NCBI GenBank assembly: GCA_025024175.1
Contig: QCXZ01000041.1
Span: forward strand, 2,165,786 to 2,229,785
Direction: 5' to 3'
From: Rhyzopertha dominica
Lineage: Eukaryota > Arthropoda > Insecta > Coleoptera > Bostrichidae
Length of the DNA: 64,000 nucleotides
Of the stretch, positions 10,501 through 21,969 are shown in pieces. Position 1 is the first letter of the stretch, and each line of letters starts with the position of its first letter. Under the pieces are notes generated by a model. That model searched no databases, had not been told where the DNA came from, and was given only the letters and a program-made list of their open reading frames with translations. A program made the translations under genes and the position numbers.

Positions 10501-13500
10501 TGCAATTGAATCCATTAGCCTAAAAGCAAATCTGATTGAAATAGTCACGCAACTGGATAATGCAGGTATAGATGGATTACACCGAACATTTTCGAATGGA
10601 CGTTAAATAAAAAAGAATCGTAGATTGCAGCCAACTAACCGTCTGGAAAACTTGTTTGGTCTGAGCACTCAAAGGACTCGTCATTTTTTATTAATAGAAT
10701 ATTGTAGGGGTTCTGTAACTTTGGTGTTTTGCTACGAAAAGATATGTTCATTCTTTAGTTTACATGAACTGCATAGAAATGATATAGTTCCATTGGTGGG
10801 AGTACCACAGTGATCAATGGTGGGTCCCCTGCTCTATTTTCCATTTATACCTGCCGGGAAAACTATTTTCGATAACTTCATCCGCTAATGGATAGGTATA
10901 GGCAACAAGAAGAATCATATTGATTTATGACTTAAAGACGTCTATAAAAAACGGAGAGACTTTGAGCCCTACTAAAACAAAAGGTATACGACGGTAGGTG
11001 GGAAGCAAAAGCAAATGAAGAACTACGGCGACGAATTCTTAGCAAACTCCGCCATTATAAAAAAGAACATTTTGAAACTTTTAATTTATCGAAAAATAAC
11101 AAAAAAATGCTTGACTTCTTACCTTGGCAATGGACACGCAGCACCTGGTGCACCAATGTACATGGAATAGTTCGACCTTTCGTAAATATTCGAATCAACC
11201 GTAAACCCAATGAACACATCCATGTAAAAAATTTTCTTAATCGTCGCCTCCGTCTGCATCCAATCGAAGGAAAGCTCACCATTCCGTTCAGTCACGTCGA
11301 GGAAGTGCGGCACCAAGGACATGTTGGCCATCCTCAAGTATTTATACATTCCGTCGTAACCTTGCCTGTCCATTGCGTCTGGAACCAATCTCAAATGAGT
11401 CAGCGATTTCCCCATCATCTCGTGCCATAGTTTCCTCACCTTCGTCCATGCAGGAGCGGTAAAGGTCGCGGGATTGTCGCACCGGCAACGGCTCCTTGTC
11501 GGGAGAGTTGCTCTCGAGCAATTTCACCGTTGCTATGGTGATTCTCTCCTCGATGCTCTCGAAGTTGGAAAACTTGGGATACCAGCCGTGGTTGGGGTGC
11601 TGGTCCGACCAATGGCCGCAGGAGAACTGGTAGAAGTCGTCGCAGGGGTCGACGCTGGTGTCCATCGAGAACAGCAAGTTGGCGGCTGACCTTAGGCACT
11701 CTGGGGTGTTGCAGATTTTTGGAGTTCTCGTGGATTTTATATCTGCAAAGTGCCACAGCAAATGCATGATTGATTTGGAAGAACTTCGGCAAGCTATTTG
11801 TGCTCTGAAAACCCGCAAATCTGCTGGTTTTGATGGTATTTACCCAGAGTTCTTGAAAAACTTGGGACCGAATGCTTTAAACTGGTTGTTATTGTTCTAT
11901 AATAATATTTTAGATACATGTACTCTTCCAAGTTTGCTTCAGAAAACAAAGGTGATTGCTGTCTTAAAACCTGGGAAACCTCCAAATGAAGCAGGAAGTT
12001 ACCGACCCATTGCCCTCCTGAGTGTCTGCTACAAGTTACTAGAGAAACTACTCTACTAGAGAATAGGACCTATTATTGAAGACTCACTCCCGAAGGAACA
12101 AGCAGGTTTTAGGAAGAACAGAAGATGCTGTGACTAAGTCTTGGCTCTAACAACATACGCTGAAGTTGGTTTCCAGAAACGATTCAATCTGGAGTAGTGT
12201 TCATAGACTTATCGGCGGCCTACGATACTGTGTGGAAATATGGATTGATCCTCAAACTATTTAATACTCTGAAATGTGGAAAGACTGTGAAGCTCATCGA
12301 ACGAATGCTATCCCAACGTCAAATTCATAGTGTTTTTGGGAGAGAAAAGTAGCAAATTCGAGATTTTGAATAATAGTCTTCCACAAGGATCGGTTCTGTC
12401 GCCTATTCTTTTCAACCTTTACATAAGTGACCTTCCAGTAACTCAATCGAGAAAATTTGTGTATGCAGACGACATGGCATTGGCTTTGCAAAGTAAAGAC
12501 TTTTCTGTACTTGAACAAAACCTTTCAAGTGACATCGAGATTGAATTGCTATTTTAAAACCTGGCGCTTGTGCCCTAATCCATTGAAGACAGAAGTAACT
12601 CGCTTTCATCTCAACAATCACCAAAAGAGGAAACAGCTCCAAGTTATGTCAAATAACATAATTCTTAAACATAACTTCTCGCCAAAATACCTTGGAGTGA
12701 CCCTAGATACGTGTATAACGTACAAGAAACATCTAGAAAACGTCAGTAAAAAATTACAGACTAGAAATAGCGTTCTGCATAAGCTTGCTGGTACAAGTTG
12801 GGGGTGCAAATGCAAATGTACTCCGTACTTCTGCAACTGCCTTGCTTTATAGCACTGCTGAGTACTGCTGTCCTGTTTAGAAAAACAGTCATCACACATG
12901 TAAAATTGACACTCAGTTAAATACTGTAATGCGACTAATCACTGGAACAATTAAGTCAACTCCATTACCTTGGCTTCCGATTCTTTCAAACGTTGCTCCT
13001 CCGGAGATTCGCAGACAGTTTGCTACATATAAAGCTTGGCAAAAATATCAATTAGCTCCTAATGAGTTTCTGATTTCCCGAGATCTGCAAGAGCTACCTA
13101 CAACTCGGCTAACTTCTAGAAAACCTCTGTGGACAGAAAATTTCCTTCGTGCTCCTTATACCATTGAAGATGGATGGTGTTCCGTTTGGCAACTTAAGAA
13201 ACATGATATATTCAATCAGCAGCTTATCGACAATCCTACGGAAGAGGTAGCAGGAACTGACCTCCCAAGAAGGTCTTGGGTCACTCTGAATCGCCTTCAC
13301 ACTAGTCATGGGAAATGCAAGTTTTTTCTTAATAAATGGGATTCATCTATCGACCCTGAATGTGGAGATCCCCTCCAAACAATTGGACATATGGTCAACA
13401 GATACCCCCGTACAGCATGGCCTGGTGGTTTTGCGTCTATCCATCGTGTTGATGAAGGTGTTAAAGACTGGCTTAGGACAATAGAGGTCTGATTGGCGTT

Positions 13501-13507
13501 TTCTACG

Positions 13508-13558
<51 letters not shown>

Positions 13559-14941
13559 CTTCAAACTTCTAGGGAGCTGATGCGACGTTGTTCTGTCTTT
13601 AAAAACACACATCGAAACAGGATTCCAGCTCTGATTGAAAATTGGTGTTGCTTTTATTCACCTTACTACAGTTTATGATACAGTCCAGAAAGAGGAACTG
13701 TTTCATAAATTACATAAAGCACCTCCATGCAGACGTTTAGTATGCGTCATTGAAAATGTGCTTTCTAGCCGAAGATTTAGAGTATTCATGGGTGAAGAGA
13801 GCAGTAAATGGAGGTATTCAGTGAATGTGTTACCACATTGCGTCTTAGTTCCAAAAGCGCAAAATCTCTTCATATTTATCTTTTTGATTCTTTGACATAT
13901 TTTATTATCACGTTACAGAAGCTACCACAGTGGTACTAACATAAAGAGAGTGACATTAACTAGCAACTTGCCAAACGTCGTGAGTCAAAGCAGCTAGACA
14001 TAGCCTTCGCACATTCAGGAAGCCGTTCCATCTTAATAAAAAGTTTATAACATATTCAAGTATTTCTGATGAGAAAAAATGATTTCGTACTCCTTCACAC
14101 ATAGGTAAATAACAAGAAAAGCTCCTACCAACAAAATCAAAAATTCCACATCATGTCAAAAGAATGAATTTTGTTTTGAAGTCATGTGGAAGCACTGTGT
14201 GCACTGATTTTTGTTCTTGATTCTATGCCACACTATTATTTTTCAGTGTTTTTTTTAGAATTAAGAGGCACCCCTACTAAACAACAAACGTAAAAAGCAT
14301 TAAATACTTCCTTTCCCATAAGAAAGGAGAATACTACTCTAAAGGGACAACTAATGCATTCTTTTTCATTACATACACAATGGTCATACTTACACAAATA
14401 AGTAATTGCAATCAAAACTGCAAGAATTATCAAGGAGAGGAGGCACAAAAGCAGCGAGAGCCTCTTGTAGCATGATGGCCTCTTCCATCTGTAACGAGAA
14501 AACTTAATGTATTGCTGTGCCAAGTTGCCTGTTAAGAAACTTACAAACGACCTTTGGAATTGATCTCCACTAGATTGGCAGAACTATTTACAGCTGCAGC
14601 GATGTTGCTAACCGGAGAGTACCCTAAAACAATTTCATATAAATGGTCTAAGACGCATTTTATTCCAAAAACCTCTTTTCTTCAACTTTAATGATAACTG
14701 ACATACGTTCACACATCAATTATAATAAAATACATGCAAACTGTTTCTTGGTTTACTTATCGCTAATAATTTGTAGTGTTTTCAAATCATGTCATTGTAT
14801 TTAAATGTCTCTGTCCGCTTTTACTTTTGTTGAGTACATACCAGAAGAATCCACTTGGATATTCCTAGTACCATACGCTTTTGAAGCAATAGTTGTATTC
14901 TTCAACAAAGGTTGTGGAGATGAACCACGTATCTTTCCCAT
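4511..14941 (-). CDS. Neprilysin-like zinc metallopeptidase (M13), type II membrane protein
   Basis: Thirteen coding exons on the minus strand, all phase-consistent: 14842-14941, 14545-14623, 14394-14488, 11440-11742, 11123-11378, 9771-10002, 9335-9720, 8279-8552, 8058-8221, 7839-7906, 7640-7770, 4743-4907 and 4511-4690. They sum to 2433 nt, or 810 aa. The start ATG follows an in-frame TAA. Residues 1-69 are cytosolic and about 70-91 form one membrane helix. Then come the cysteine-bearing ectodomain ([19 protein letters not shown]), NAY (618-620, substrate-binding motif), the zinc site HELTH (643-647), GENMADNGG with the third ligand Glu705 and Asp709, and the C-terminal CRIW. The fold-defining motifs and length fit M13 peptidases such as neprilysin, which cut small extracellular peptides. 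The substrate is unknown. An acidic segment ([10 protein letters not shown]) in exon 6 is unusual. Three introns are only 57-68 bp long, while others are filled by retroelements. Confidence 0.9.
5524..7300 (-). mobile_element. Degenerate Jockey/CR1-like non-LTR retrotransposon in neprilysin intron
   Basis: Minus-strand frames give, in order, a pre-RT segment ([10 protein letters not shown], 6999-7265), RT blocks [32 protein letters not shown] and [20 protein letters not shown] (6286-6858), a shifted segment replacing the catalytic YADD box, a thumb-like block ([16 protein letters not shown]) and a C-terminal block with VQRKFLKLL and VPRVSART (5614-6042). The element ends in a (TAAA)n tail at 5524-5553, the expected 3' end for these clades. 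Frameshifts and 5' truncation make it dead. It runs in the same direction as the host gene, in the intron between exons 7640-7770 and 4743-4907. Confidence 0.85.
8810..9199. repeat. Two direct copies (172-bp period) with inverted ends
   Basis: Copies at 8881-9026 and 9053-9199 are nearly identical, both starting cgcccagaatga and ending cccccacattgg. A further inverted copy of that end, ccaatgtgggggagtttta, lies at 8849-8867, and the flank tgtgcagaacattttaaat occurs at about 8809 and 9029. The pattern suggests a small TIR element (ends CCAATGTGGGGG) that duplicated in tandem. It sits in the intron between exons 9335-9720 and 8279-8552 of the neprilysin-like gene. Confidence 0.7.
10550..10870 (+). 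mobile_element. Short reverse-transcriptase remnant
   Basis: On the plus strand, VPLVGVPQ, a stop, and then SMVGPLLYF (about 10790-10845) match the conserved non-LTR reverse-transcriptase block GVPQGS-x-LGPLLF, with the glycine codon mutated to a stop. The flanks are too decayed to classify. It lies in an intron of the neprilysin-like gene, antisense to it. Confidence 0.5.
11743..13500 (+). mobile_element. Dead non-LTR retrotransposon (RT plus C-terminal region), antisense in intron
   Basis: Recognisable RT coding begins about 11757 ([21 protein letters not shown], palm-leading block), followed by [32 protein letters not shown], a broken stretch, [19 protein letters not shown] and VYADDMAL (12330-12557). 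A C-terminal block with a cysteine/histidine cluster ([14 protein letters not shown]) ends at 13492. Stops and shifts at 12059, about 12140-12330 and 12557 show that it is inactive. The order of domains fits Jockey/CR1-group elements. The 5' end is truncated only a few bases from the neprilysin splice acceptor at 11742. A (TA)n tract follows its 3' end. Confidence 0.85.
13512..13555. repeat. (TA)n microsatellite
   Basis: About 22 uninterrupted TA units directly after the retrotransposon coding region. It may be expanded from the element's 3' simple-repeat tail or may be the junction between two insertions. Confidence 0.95.
13562..13880 (+). mobile_element. Second, related RT fragment
   Basis: The frame at 13635-13895 reads [11 protein letters not shown], then [18 protein letters not shown] and VLPHCVLVP. 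These align by eye with the neighbouring element's [11 protein letters not shown], its [16 protein letters not shown] block and LPQGSVLSP. It is therefore a fragment of the same or a sister family, inserted next to or rearranged from the first copy. It is non-functional. Confidence 0.7.
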
Positions 14942-15374
14942 ACTTTATTCTGGTCAACTGTATTCTCTATATACTACAGCTTGATTGTCAAACTACTAAA
15001 AGGAAATCACGGGTGCCCGTGGCAACATTAAATTTAATTTCAATTATCTCTCAGAATTCATTACATATTGTTATCAATATAAGATTAGTCAATAATTTAC
15101 TACGTCCGTTAAAGATATTATACACACGGTCAGTTAAAATATTGTAGATTGCATACCTAGTTAACAAAAATAAGTAAGCTCATATAGCAAATGATACATT
15201 CCTATTTAATGTTAACAACAAGCAGCAATAAGTCGCAATTTAACTTGAAACGGGCATAAAAATAGATGATGTTTATCATAAGTTATCGTTACAACACGAT
15301 TTAGCTGCGACGATTAATAGTATTCCTTTTGATTATACAAAGTCACGATATTACCTGGTGACTAAAATACATAC
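14942..15374. promoter_or_regulatory. 5' flank / intron between alternative first exons
   Basis: AT-rich DNA between two candidate first coding exons of the neprilysin-like gene. It should contain the promoter and 5' UTR for the start at 14941. No TATA box stands out. An in-frame TAA lies six bases before that ATG. Confidence 0.35.
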
Positions 15375-15384
15375 CTGGATTCAT
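15375..15384 (-). CDS. Candidate alternative first coding exon of neprilysin-like gene (MNP...)
   Basis: On the minus strand ATGAATCCAG is followed by the donor GTATGT. Ten coding bases leave phase 1, which is exactly what exon 14545-14623 (starting GG TAC TCT) needs, giving MNPG then YSPVSN. This start would skip the exon at 14842-14941 and shorten the cytosolic tail. Support is an ATG, a consensus donor and phase only; no promoter motif was identified. A chance match over ten bases cannot be excluded. Confidence 0.4.
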
Positions 15385-17896
15385 TATCTCAATCGTTTTC
15401 GCACGTGGAAAGTATGAGCAAGCGGAAATTGTTGTATTATACCGCGATAGAAACTGTAGCGACTAACATTACCTCATTTTTAGCTATAGTATCTCATAAC
15501 CAAATGAATAGCATATATTTTAAACGTGCATTATTATGTAAATAAATTTTTGCAGTCCACCAGTTAATTCTTGTCTCTAAAAACACTTAGTTTAGTATCT
15601 TTGTACAGTTGCAAAATAGATTTTTTTGTATTTCCTGAAATACAATGAAGACACTGCTCATAGGTTTTAAACTTAAATATTTAATCAAAGTGCGTTAGAG
15701 GTGTTGCTAAAAAATAATCTTGATCACGAAGATTTTTATATTGATCTGAAATGTTACTGATTAAACATACACAGTTTTTTAGAAGGTAAACAATAAACCT
15801 AAAGGGTGTGTCATCTAATGGAAGACGCATTGTAATAAGTTATCCACAGTACCAGGGCGGGCAACTGTTTCTTTTCAAAAAGATTTCACTTAAACTCAAA
15901 ATGCGTTGGAATCCTATTTGGTTTAGCAGGCAACGTAAAATAACGGTATTACTGCAGGTCATGTGTAACGATAACTAGAGGGAAGCGAAATGGGGCCAAA
16001 AAACTACACTATTTGGATCGATTTGAAAACCAGAAAGAGGCATACACTTCAGCACAACCTGGGTAATAAGCAAAAACGCTGATGAAGACAATATCATCGC
16101 CATTTAACAAAAAAAAGATAGGTATCATACTAAACTCAACATTTTTCTAAATTTAATTTAGATCCAAAAGATTCTAAGATTTCCAAAACGACCTGCCAAA
16201 AATTCACAAAAAATGGGATACTTTTTAGATTAGTTATTACTTACTTTAATTCTGCATCGTATAAATTAAGCTATTAAAAATTGGTGAAATATGACGTTGT
16301 GCCAATGGGTTTACGTTTTCAAATTTTGAAGAAGCTTTACATAAAAATCTGAATATGTGTTGTATTTTGATTGGAACCGATAGGCAGTTGAATGCATTAT
16401 AAAAAAATTTTAAATGCACTAAACCAAAACTCCAGTTCACGTTGGGGGAAAAAGAATGAAATTCTTAATTTTCTTAAGTTATCTTTCTTTGAAATTTATA
16501 GAAAACTGAAACAGTAAGATGTAGTTAATGTTATAAGCTTGCTCAAATCAATCTTTGTAAATTAAGCACCGCGTTTTCTATAATTTAATAAATAAACTGC
16601 TTAGCACACCTCTTCAAAGGGAAAGTTTGAAAAAGAATAACAATAATTAAACAGTTAGCTTTTAACAATAGATATAACACAAAAACTATTAGCCAAATAC
16701 TTAAAAAACACTAAAAAAACTACAATACAAAAAATTAAAAAATCTACACAAGGCGAAAGCAAATGAATATCGACATATTTTCATCGCAGTATACTATATT
16801 ATATACAATCTTAGTGCTTTAAAAATAGGCTCAATAAAAATAAGTAACAAACGCAATTACATTAATAATTCAGTAATAGTGAATACCTCGCACTTTGATA
16901 AAAAATGTAAAAAGGAAAGGTTATGACATAATAATTAAATGTTATGTTCGTTATATTAATGTGACTACTGAAATTATAAACGGTGCATTCGAGATTTAAG
17001 TTAGACTGGGTCACCCTGGGAATAAGTCAAGTTTACAATTGGAAATTGGACGAGAGGAAGATGTTTCAGAGAAATGCCGGCAGAATCTGTCTCCAAAATT
17101 GGCTGAACGGGAAATTTTTACAATTCTCAAAAAATGTGACAATGGAGAACCTTTTAAAATTCGTTTTAAATAACAAAAGCAACCAATTGTCTTCACTATA
17201 TGAAAGTGTTTAAACACAAAGCGTATAAATTAGGAGACAGTAATTTTGAATATCAATTATTGTTAAAACTTTCCTTCTATACGTCACTAATACTTTCATT
17301 ATTAAAATATTTAAAACTAATATAAGTATAGAGTACATGAATTTATATTTACAAGGACATATTGTTTGAAAAATTAATCAAATAGACAACAATTTTTCTA
17401 ATCCGAAAATAGCGTTTTTAATAAAAACGATTATTGAAATTGGTTAGAATTAACGATAAGATTTTTAGATTTTAAAAGTCATTATTCCAATCTCTATGCC
17501 ACATAATAGCAATAGAGCCAGTCGCATACCCGTATGTTAAACACTGTATTTAAGAAAACATTTAAAACACTTGCAATATTGAACATTTGATTAATATTTA
17601 CCTTTATCCAGTTTTAGTGTATCACATCTAACCCTTTCAGTTGTTGATTTTATTACTATATAGTTATATTATAAAAAAATCGACATAGTAAATCACCAAT
17701 TTACCACCAATTAACAACGAGTCGATGAGCAAACTATTCAAAATTCGTCGTCCCAAAATCACGCCTCGTCCTCAGCCTTGACGAAAACTTTTTTCCTCAT
17801 TGCGCAATGATTTTTATTTATTCGCTACAATTCATCAAACGGAGCGACAGTTTGCTCGTCAACTCTTGCTTTTCAATTAGACCACCGGAACCTTAC
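15385..17896. other. AT-rich non-coding stretch
   Basis: No coding block, RNA gene or clear repeat recognised. A 76-codon plus-strand frame at 16983-17213 has no recognisable family. If the distal first exon at 17897 is real, this is intronic. Confidence 0.4.
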
Positions 17897-17951
17897 TTGT
17901 TATGGCGAATATCTTCCCATTGTCTTCGGGAACGTATCCATTGTTGTCCAT
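17897..17951 (-). CDS. Candidate distal first coding exon of neprilysin-like gene (MDNNGY...)
   Basis: On the minus strand an ATG at 17951 opens MDNNGYVPEDNGKIFAIT and ends in phase 1 at donor GTAAGG. That is again the phase required by exon 14545-14623 (A plus GG gives Arg, then YSPVSN). Local GC is clearly higher than in the flanks, as at an insect promoter or 5' exon, and a short upstream ORF (ATGCCCGGCTGA) overlaps the leader. It could equally start another gene running left, but no other compatible coding exon is visible nearby. Confidence 0.45.
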
Positions 17952-19009
17952 GACGCGGAACCTCTTCTTCAGCCGGGCATAGCTGCACAGCCGACTACCG
18001 GACAGTCACAACAATTGTCGTTATCATACATGTGAGGCAGATCGATCCTCCATGAATATTGATTCCATGCAGAGCTGTTAGATGCAATAAAATATTTAAA
18101 TCAATTTCGGTGTTGCTCACCGTGTGCTTACCGACGCGGTGATTTTCTTCAACTGGATCCACCACCACCGACGTCCTTAGCTTTAAGCCGCTTTTCCGAA
18201 ACACCTATAATCGAATCGGTACAGGAACATGTGTTCGCCTAATCATTCGCCGTTTGTTTTCGGCAAACCATAAAATGAGATGGTCGCATCCGGTCGCCCT
18301 TTAGAGCCCATCCCTGAAAGGCGAACAATAGCTGGGTCACAATACAGTTCACTTACTCAAAACCGCACTAAATCGATCGGGATGAAGTTGCATAGTGTGA
18401 AAATAAAGCATAGAATGAATTATTTTAGAAAAAAGATTATGGAATAATCTTGGATTATAACTTTTGTGTTCCCTTGTAAAATACGTTGCATTGCTTTGTT
18501 TAAGGCTGTTCATACGTTTTGGGCCAAGTAAAATTTTTAGGACGGTAACATAATTAGTCCACGTGACAAAGCCTGTCACTATATTACAGCTGGACTATTT
18601 GGTCTGCAAGATAAGTTATGACCCCTAACCTGTCACTCTAGTATTGACAGCATATTGCACACAGACCAACCGTTTATGAGCAGGGTAATTTGTCATTTGG
18701 GCAAAAGTTACTTTTTCTGGTGAAACTCTTTTTTTAATTCAATTGAATTACGTGTAATTAATTTTACACCAAGTAAATTTATTACATTCTTACAACTCTG
18801 ACTTGTACCCTTTACCCGCAAGTGAAACTTTTTTGAGGAATAAATACTATAATCAAAATTTAAAAAAGTAACACAAGTAATGGTATGTTTTATTATAAAA
18901 TACCATCAAGATAGATTTAGTTTGTGAATATATTTGAAAAACTCAGAAACGTGAATTTTTACTATTAATAATACTAATCGCCTATTTTTATGTACATAAA
19001 GAGAGAAGC
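17952..19009. other. Possible 5' leader exons, otherwise unassigned
   Basis: Between about 18000 and 18310 the sequence is richer in GC and CpG. A minus-strand block from an acceptor (GATTATAG) to a donor (GTCG then GTAAGC, near 18132) could be a non-coding leader exon of the gene starting at 17951. From 18310 to 19009 nothing is recognised. Confidence 0.3.
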
Positions 19010-20330
19010 CGGTTAAAATGTAAACTCAAAATCATAAAAAAATATTCTTGTTTCTGTAAAGTAATGTATAAAAATGATAATTACCGTTAATATATTTATA
19101 CAGTAATGTTTGATAACTATTATGGAGCTAGGATATTTAATTTCTATAATGGCAGTGTTATTGATTGGACTGGCTGCAAGAAATTGGTGATTGCAGTGCA
19201 CAAATAAACCAGAGTTTTTAATTTTAAATCCAGTCTTCATTATCACTGCCCCAACGCATATATTTATTGCCTTTGAAGGGAAAATTAAAAAACTTTTAGC
19301 AAGAATGTCATAGGTATTGGGATTCCGGCGAAATACAACACGACGAACATTGGAAGCAGTTAATCTATATGATCGTTCTTGGAACCACCTCAGATTAGCA
19401 GATTGACTCATGCTATCTTTTTCCTGTTTAAGTTTTTGGAAGCAGTTCTCCCATTTGCTGCTCTTTAGTCATCATCGATGACATCTTCTTCATCAGATTC
19501 ACTGTTGACTTGGCCATGATCTGAATCGGGGCAAACAGACTTGTTTTTCTTTTTTTGTGGTTGATCATCTGCGAAATGTCTTCTACAAGCTTTATCTCGT
19601 TTCGGCTTAGGAATAAGGCTCATATTTTTTTTGTAAGTTTTCCGGTGGTTCGTTTGGCAATTTTTGGATGAATTATTTATCTCTGCTGCGTTGCTAGTCA
19701 TGTTTAATAAAAGGTTATGAACATTTTGCACTAATCTTTAAGAGCATGTCAGTTTTAGTCGCCAAGCAAACCACATTCGTCCATCTCAGAAATGAAGTTC
19801 TCTTCGTTTAGTTTTGGTTCTGTGCAAAAGTCATTTTCACAATTTTTATGATCACCAAATACATTTTGCTTTGGGCAATTTTCAGTGTCTCTAGATAATC
19901 CTGATAATTGTTCATCAAACGAAACATCCTCTGTTTTCCTGAAATTTAGAGCTTTCTTTATTGCTCTTCTCATTCGCTCTATGTTAGATTTCAAACTTTT
20001 CCGCAGCTTCACAGGTAAACCTTATTTTTTTGCTATTTAATGCAATTCTGAGACAGTTTCTCAGCAGATGGTTTGTGTATTTGGCGAACTAGNTGTGGTC
20101 CGTAAGGTTTTGCGGTCAGAAGTCTGTCGCTGTCACCTACCAGTTTTATATACTTCAGTCCGTGCATATCAATACTTTGAAACTTTCAGCAATTATATCG
20201 GATTTCATTCAAGTAGATATTCCTTTCCAATTTTTTGTGCATCTGTGCTCTGCACAGGGATTGTTCTCTGCCTTTGCACAATTGATGCAAAATTTATTTC
20301 ACACACCTATGTATAGCAATTTTCCTGTTT
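19010..20330 (-). pseudogene. Decayed Mutator-like transposase / YqaJ-nuclease element
   Basis: Read on the minus strand, the pieces occur in the order of a known arthropod family. CAEHRCTKNW and KYIKLVGDSD (about 20270-20120) resemble the catalytic region of Mutator-like transposase domains. NIERMRRAIKKAL with a VFGDHKNCENDFC block (19755-20012) follows. Then come a K-rich linker with an acidic end (19465-19731) and QERSYRLTASN ... KNSGLFVHCNHQFLAASP (19013-19411), typical of YqaJ-like exonuclease domains. The parts lie in different frames with stops and one N, so the copy is inactive. Terminal repeats were not found. Confidence 0.6.
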
Positions 20331-21938
20331 TAACCTCCAAAAGTAATCTTTCCGTGTGTGTATTCAAAACTAACACCTTCGAATAGCATCTAAGATTTCC
20401 CTAATGGTAAAAACAAAAGTGGTGAGAGTTTTAAGAAGAAACAATAAATACAGATAATTTACGACCACAATGATCCATCTGCAAATTATAAAAGGATTGC
20501 AACAAGGGGTACATCTGTATAGTTTACGAGCGCGAATCTGTGCCCCGCAAAGCATTTAAGGTTAACTCCCTCGGTGCTAAAATTGTTCAAATTTAATGCA
20601 ACAAAAATTCATTATTTTTGCTGCGATAAAGAAAAGAACAAATGTTTTGCGTATCTGGTGCTCTCGTCTTATTTTTTGTTTGTTTTTTTCTTGCACCTTC
20701 TCATTTTTTCGGCAAAACTTAGTGGGAATTTCGAAAAAGTACGATGACGACTCCCGAGAGAAATAATTTAAGCGTTCAGATAAAAAATCTCAAATCGATG
20801 TGATGAAAAATACTGATTTTATCCTGCATAAACCATGTAGAGTAGTACGTATAAACAGCCTTAATGAAAGATTTAAAAGTCTATGAATTAAACTATGGAA
20901 CGGTGACAATTTAATATTTGTAGATTTTTAGATTGTTCATGAATGTCATCAACATATCTTGCCCTAAAGTGGATATTTTCAACCAATTTATTTTTGAATG
21001 TAATATGTTAGTCTTAAAATTGTCCATATATAATTCAGTTTTTGTAAGAAATATCTCGATATTTAGCTACCACTTGCAATTCAAAATGTCCATCAATCGT
21101 AAATTGAAAGTACAACATGAATAAAAAGTAAATTAGATCATCTTCTCTTAATTTGATGCATCCTAACTAGGTAGCCTAAAGGTATTAATTTAAAGGGATT
21201 ATTACAAAAACTTGATAAACTAATCCTCAGCAATGTTAAAGTTTTAAATTCCTCAGCAAGGTTTGTGGGCGGTTTAGTTGAATTTTCCATTGCTTGTCTA
21301 CTTTAAACTTATGATTATAATTATGATTACTACGCATGCAACAACCACGACAGGAAAGAGCATCATCATCTGACACACGAATAAATAAATAAATTTTAAA
21401 GCACACGTACACATACCATGATCTATTGTAGCTACTCACTGCTTCAATTTTTTGTATTCACAGCTCATTTTACTATTCCGTTTTAGCCCGATCGCTTTTG
21501 TTGTCATCTACGTAACTGTAGAGGCGACTGGAGTAAATAAAAAATGCAAGTATGATGTCGTGCAATTGGATGGCATTTATGCATACTGGTCACGACAGTA
21601 CAGGTAGTTATCCCTTATCAATAAAGAATGACTTGTCGTAGAAAGAATAAGCGGTCATTAAACGATTATATCACGATCATAGGATGCGTAGCATGATTAA
21701 AGTTCGTTAATGAGTGTTTTGCTGCTCAAGGTTTTCAGTGATACAAAATTCGCAATATGCAGTTGTGTACCTTTGACGAACGTAAAATATAAATATATAT
21801 ATATAGGTACTGATATTGTATTCCCCATTAATATAACTAACAAGGTAGTTAATAGTTAATTGGAAAAAAGCACGAATAATGCTAGTGTTGACATGTTGTT
21901 TTCCGAGCTAATTCCCACGTTGGTTGTTTAGTCTTCAC
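20331..21938. other. Non-coding, nothing recognised
   Basis: AT-rich DNA with short chance frames only. A (TA)n-like run occurs near 21790-21810. Confidence 0.4.
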
Positions 21939-21969
21939 GTTTCGACATTCATGTCGGTGTCTTCCTCAG
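21939..21969 (-). ncRNA. Hammerhead-ribozyme-like motif (Penelope-type)
   Basis: On the minus strand CTGAGGA is followed by a potential stem-loop (GACA ... TGTC, with a perfect CGACAT/ATGTCG inverted repeat inside) and GAAAC. This is the order of the conserved hammerhead core CUGANGA, stem II, GAAA, with one extra base before stem II. Penelope-like retroelements are known to carry such minimal hammerheads in their terminal repeats with a very similar string. Stems I and III and the cleavage triplet were not confirmed, and no Penelope reverse transcriptase was found nearby. Confidence 0.35.

Noticed and set aside
11379..11439. Apparent frameshift between YRSCMDE and GYDGMYKYL in the neprilysin-like gene
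   Set aside because: A 61-bp intron with donor GTGAGG and acceptor TTCCAG restores the frame exactly (GAC AlaMet...), so the gene is not broken.
11474..11689. Plus-strand frame over the neprilysin exon
   Set aside because: It lies opposite an M13 exon with clear family motifs and fixed splice phases; a shadow frame.
18126..18204. Minus-strand frame FRKSGLKLRTSVVVDPVEENH as a protein exon
   Set aside because: No family resemblance and no compatible partner in frame. It is more likely a leader exon or GC-rich promoter sequence.
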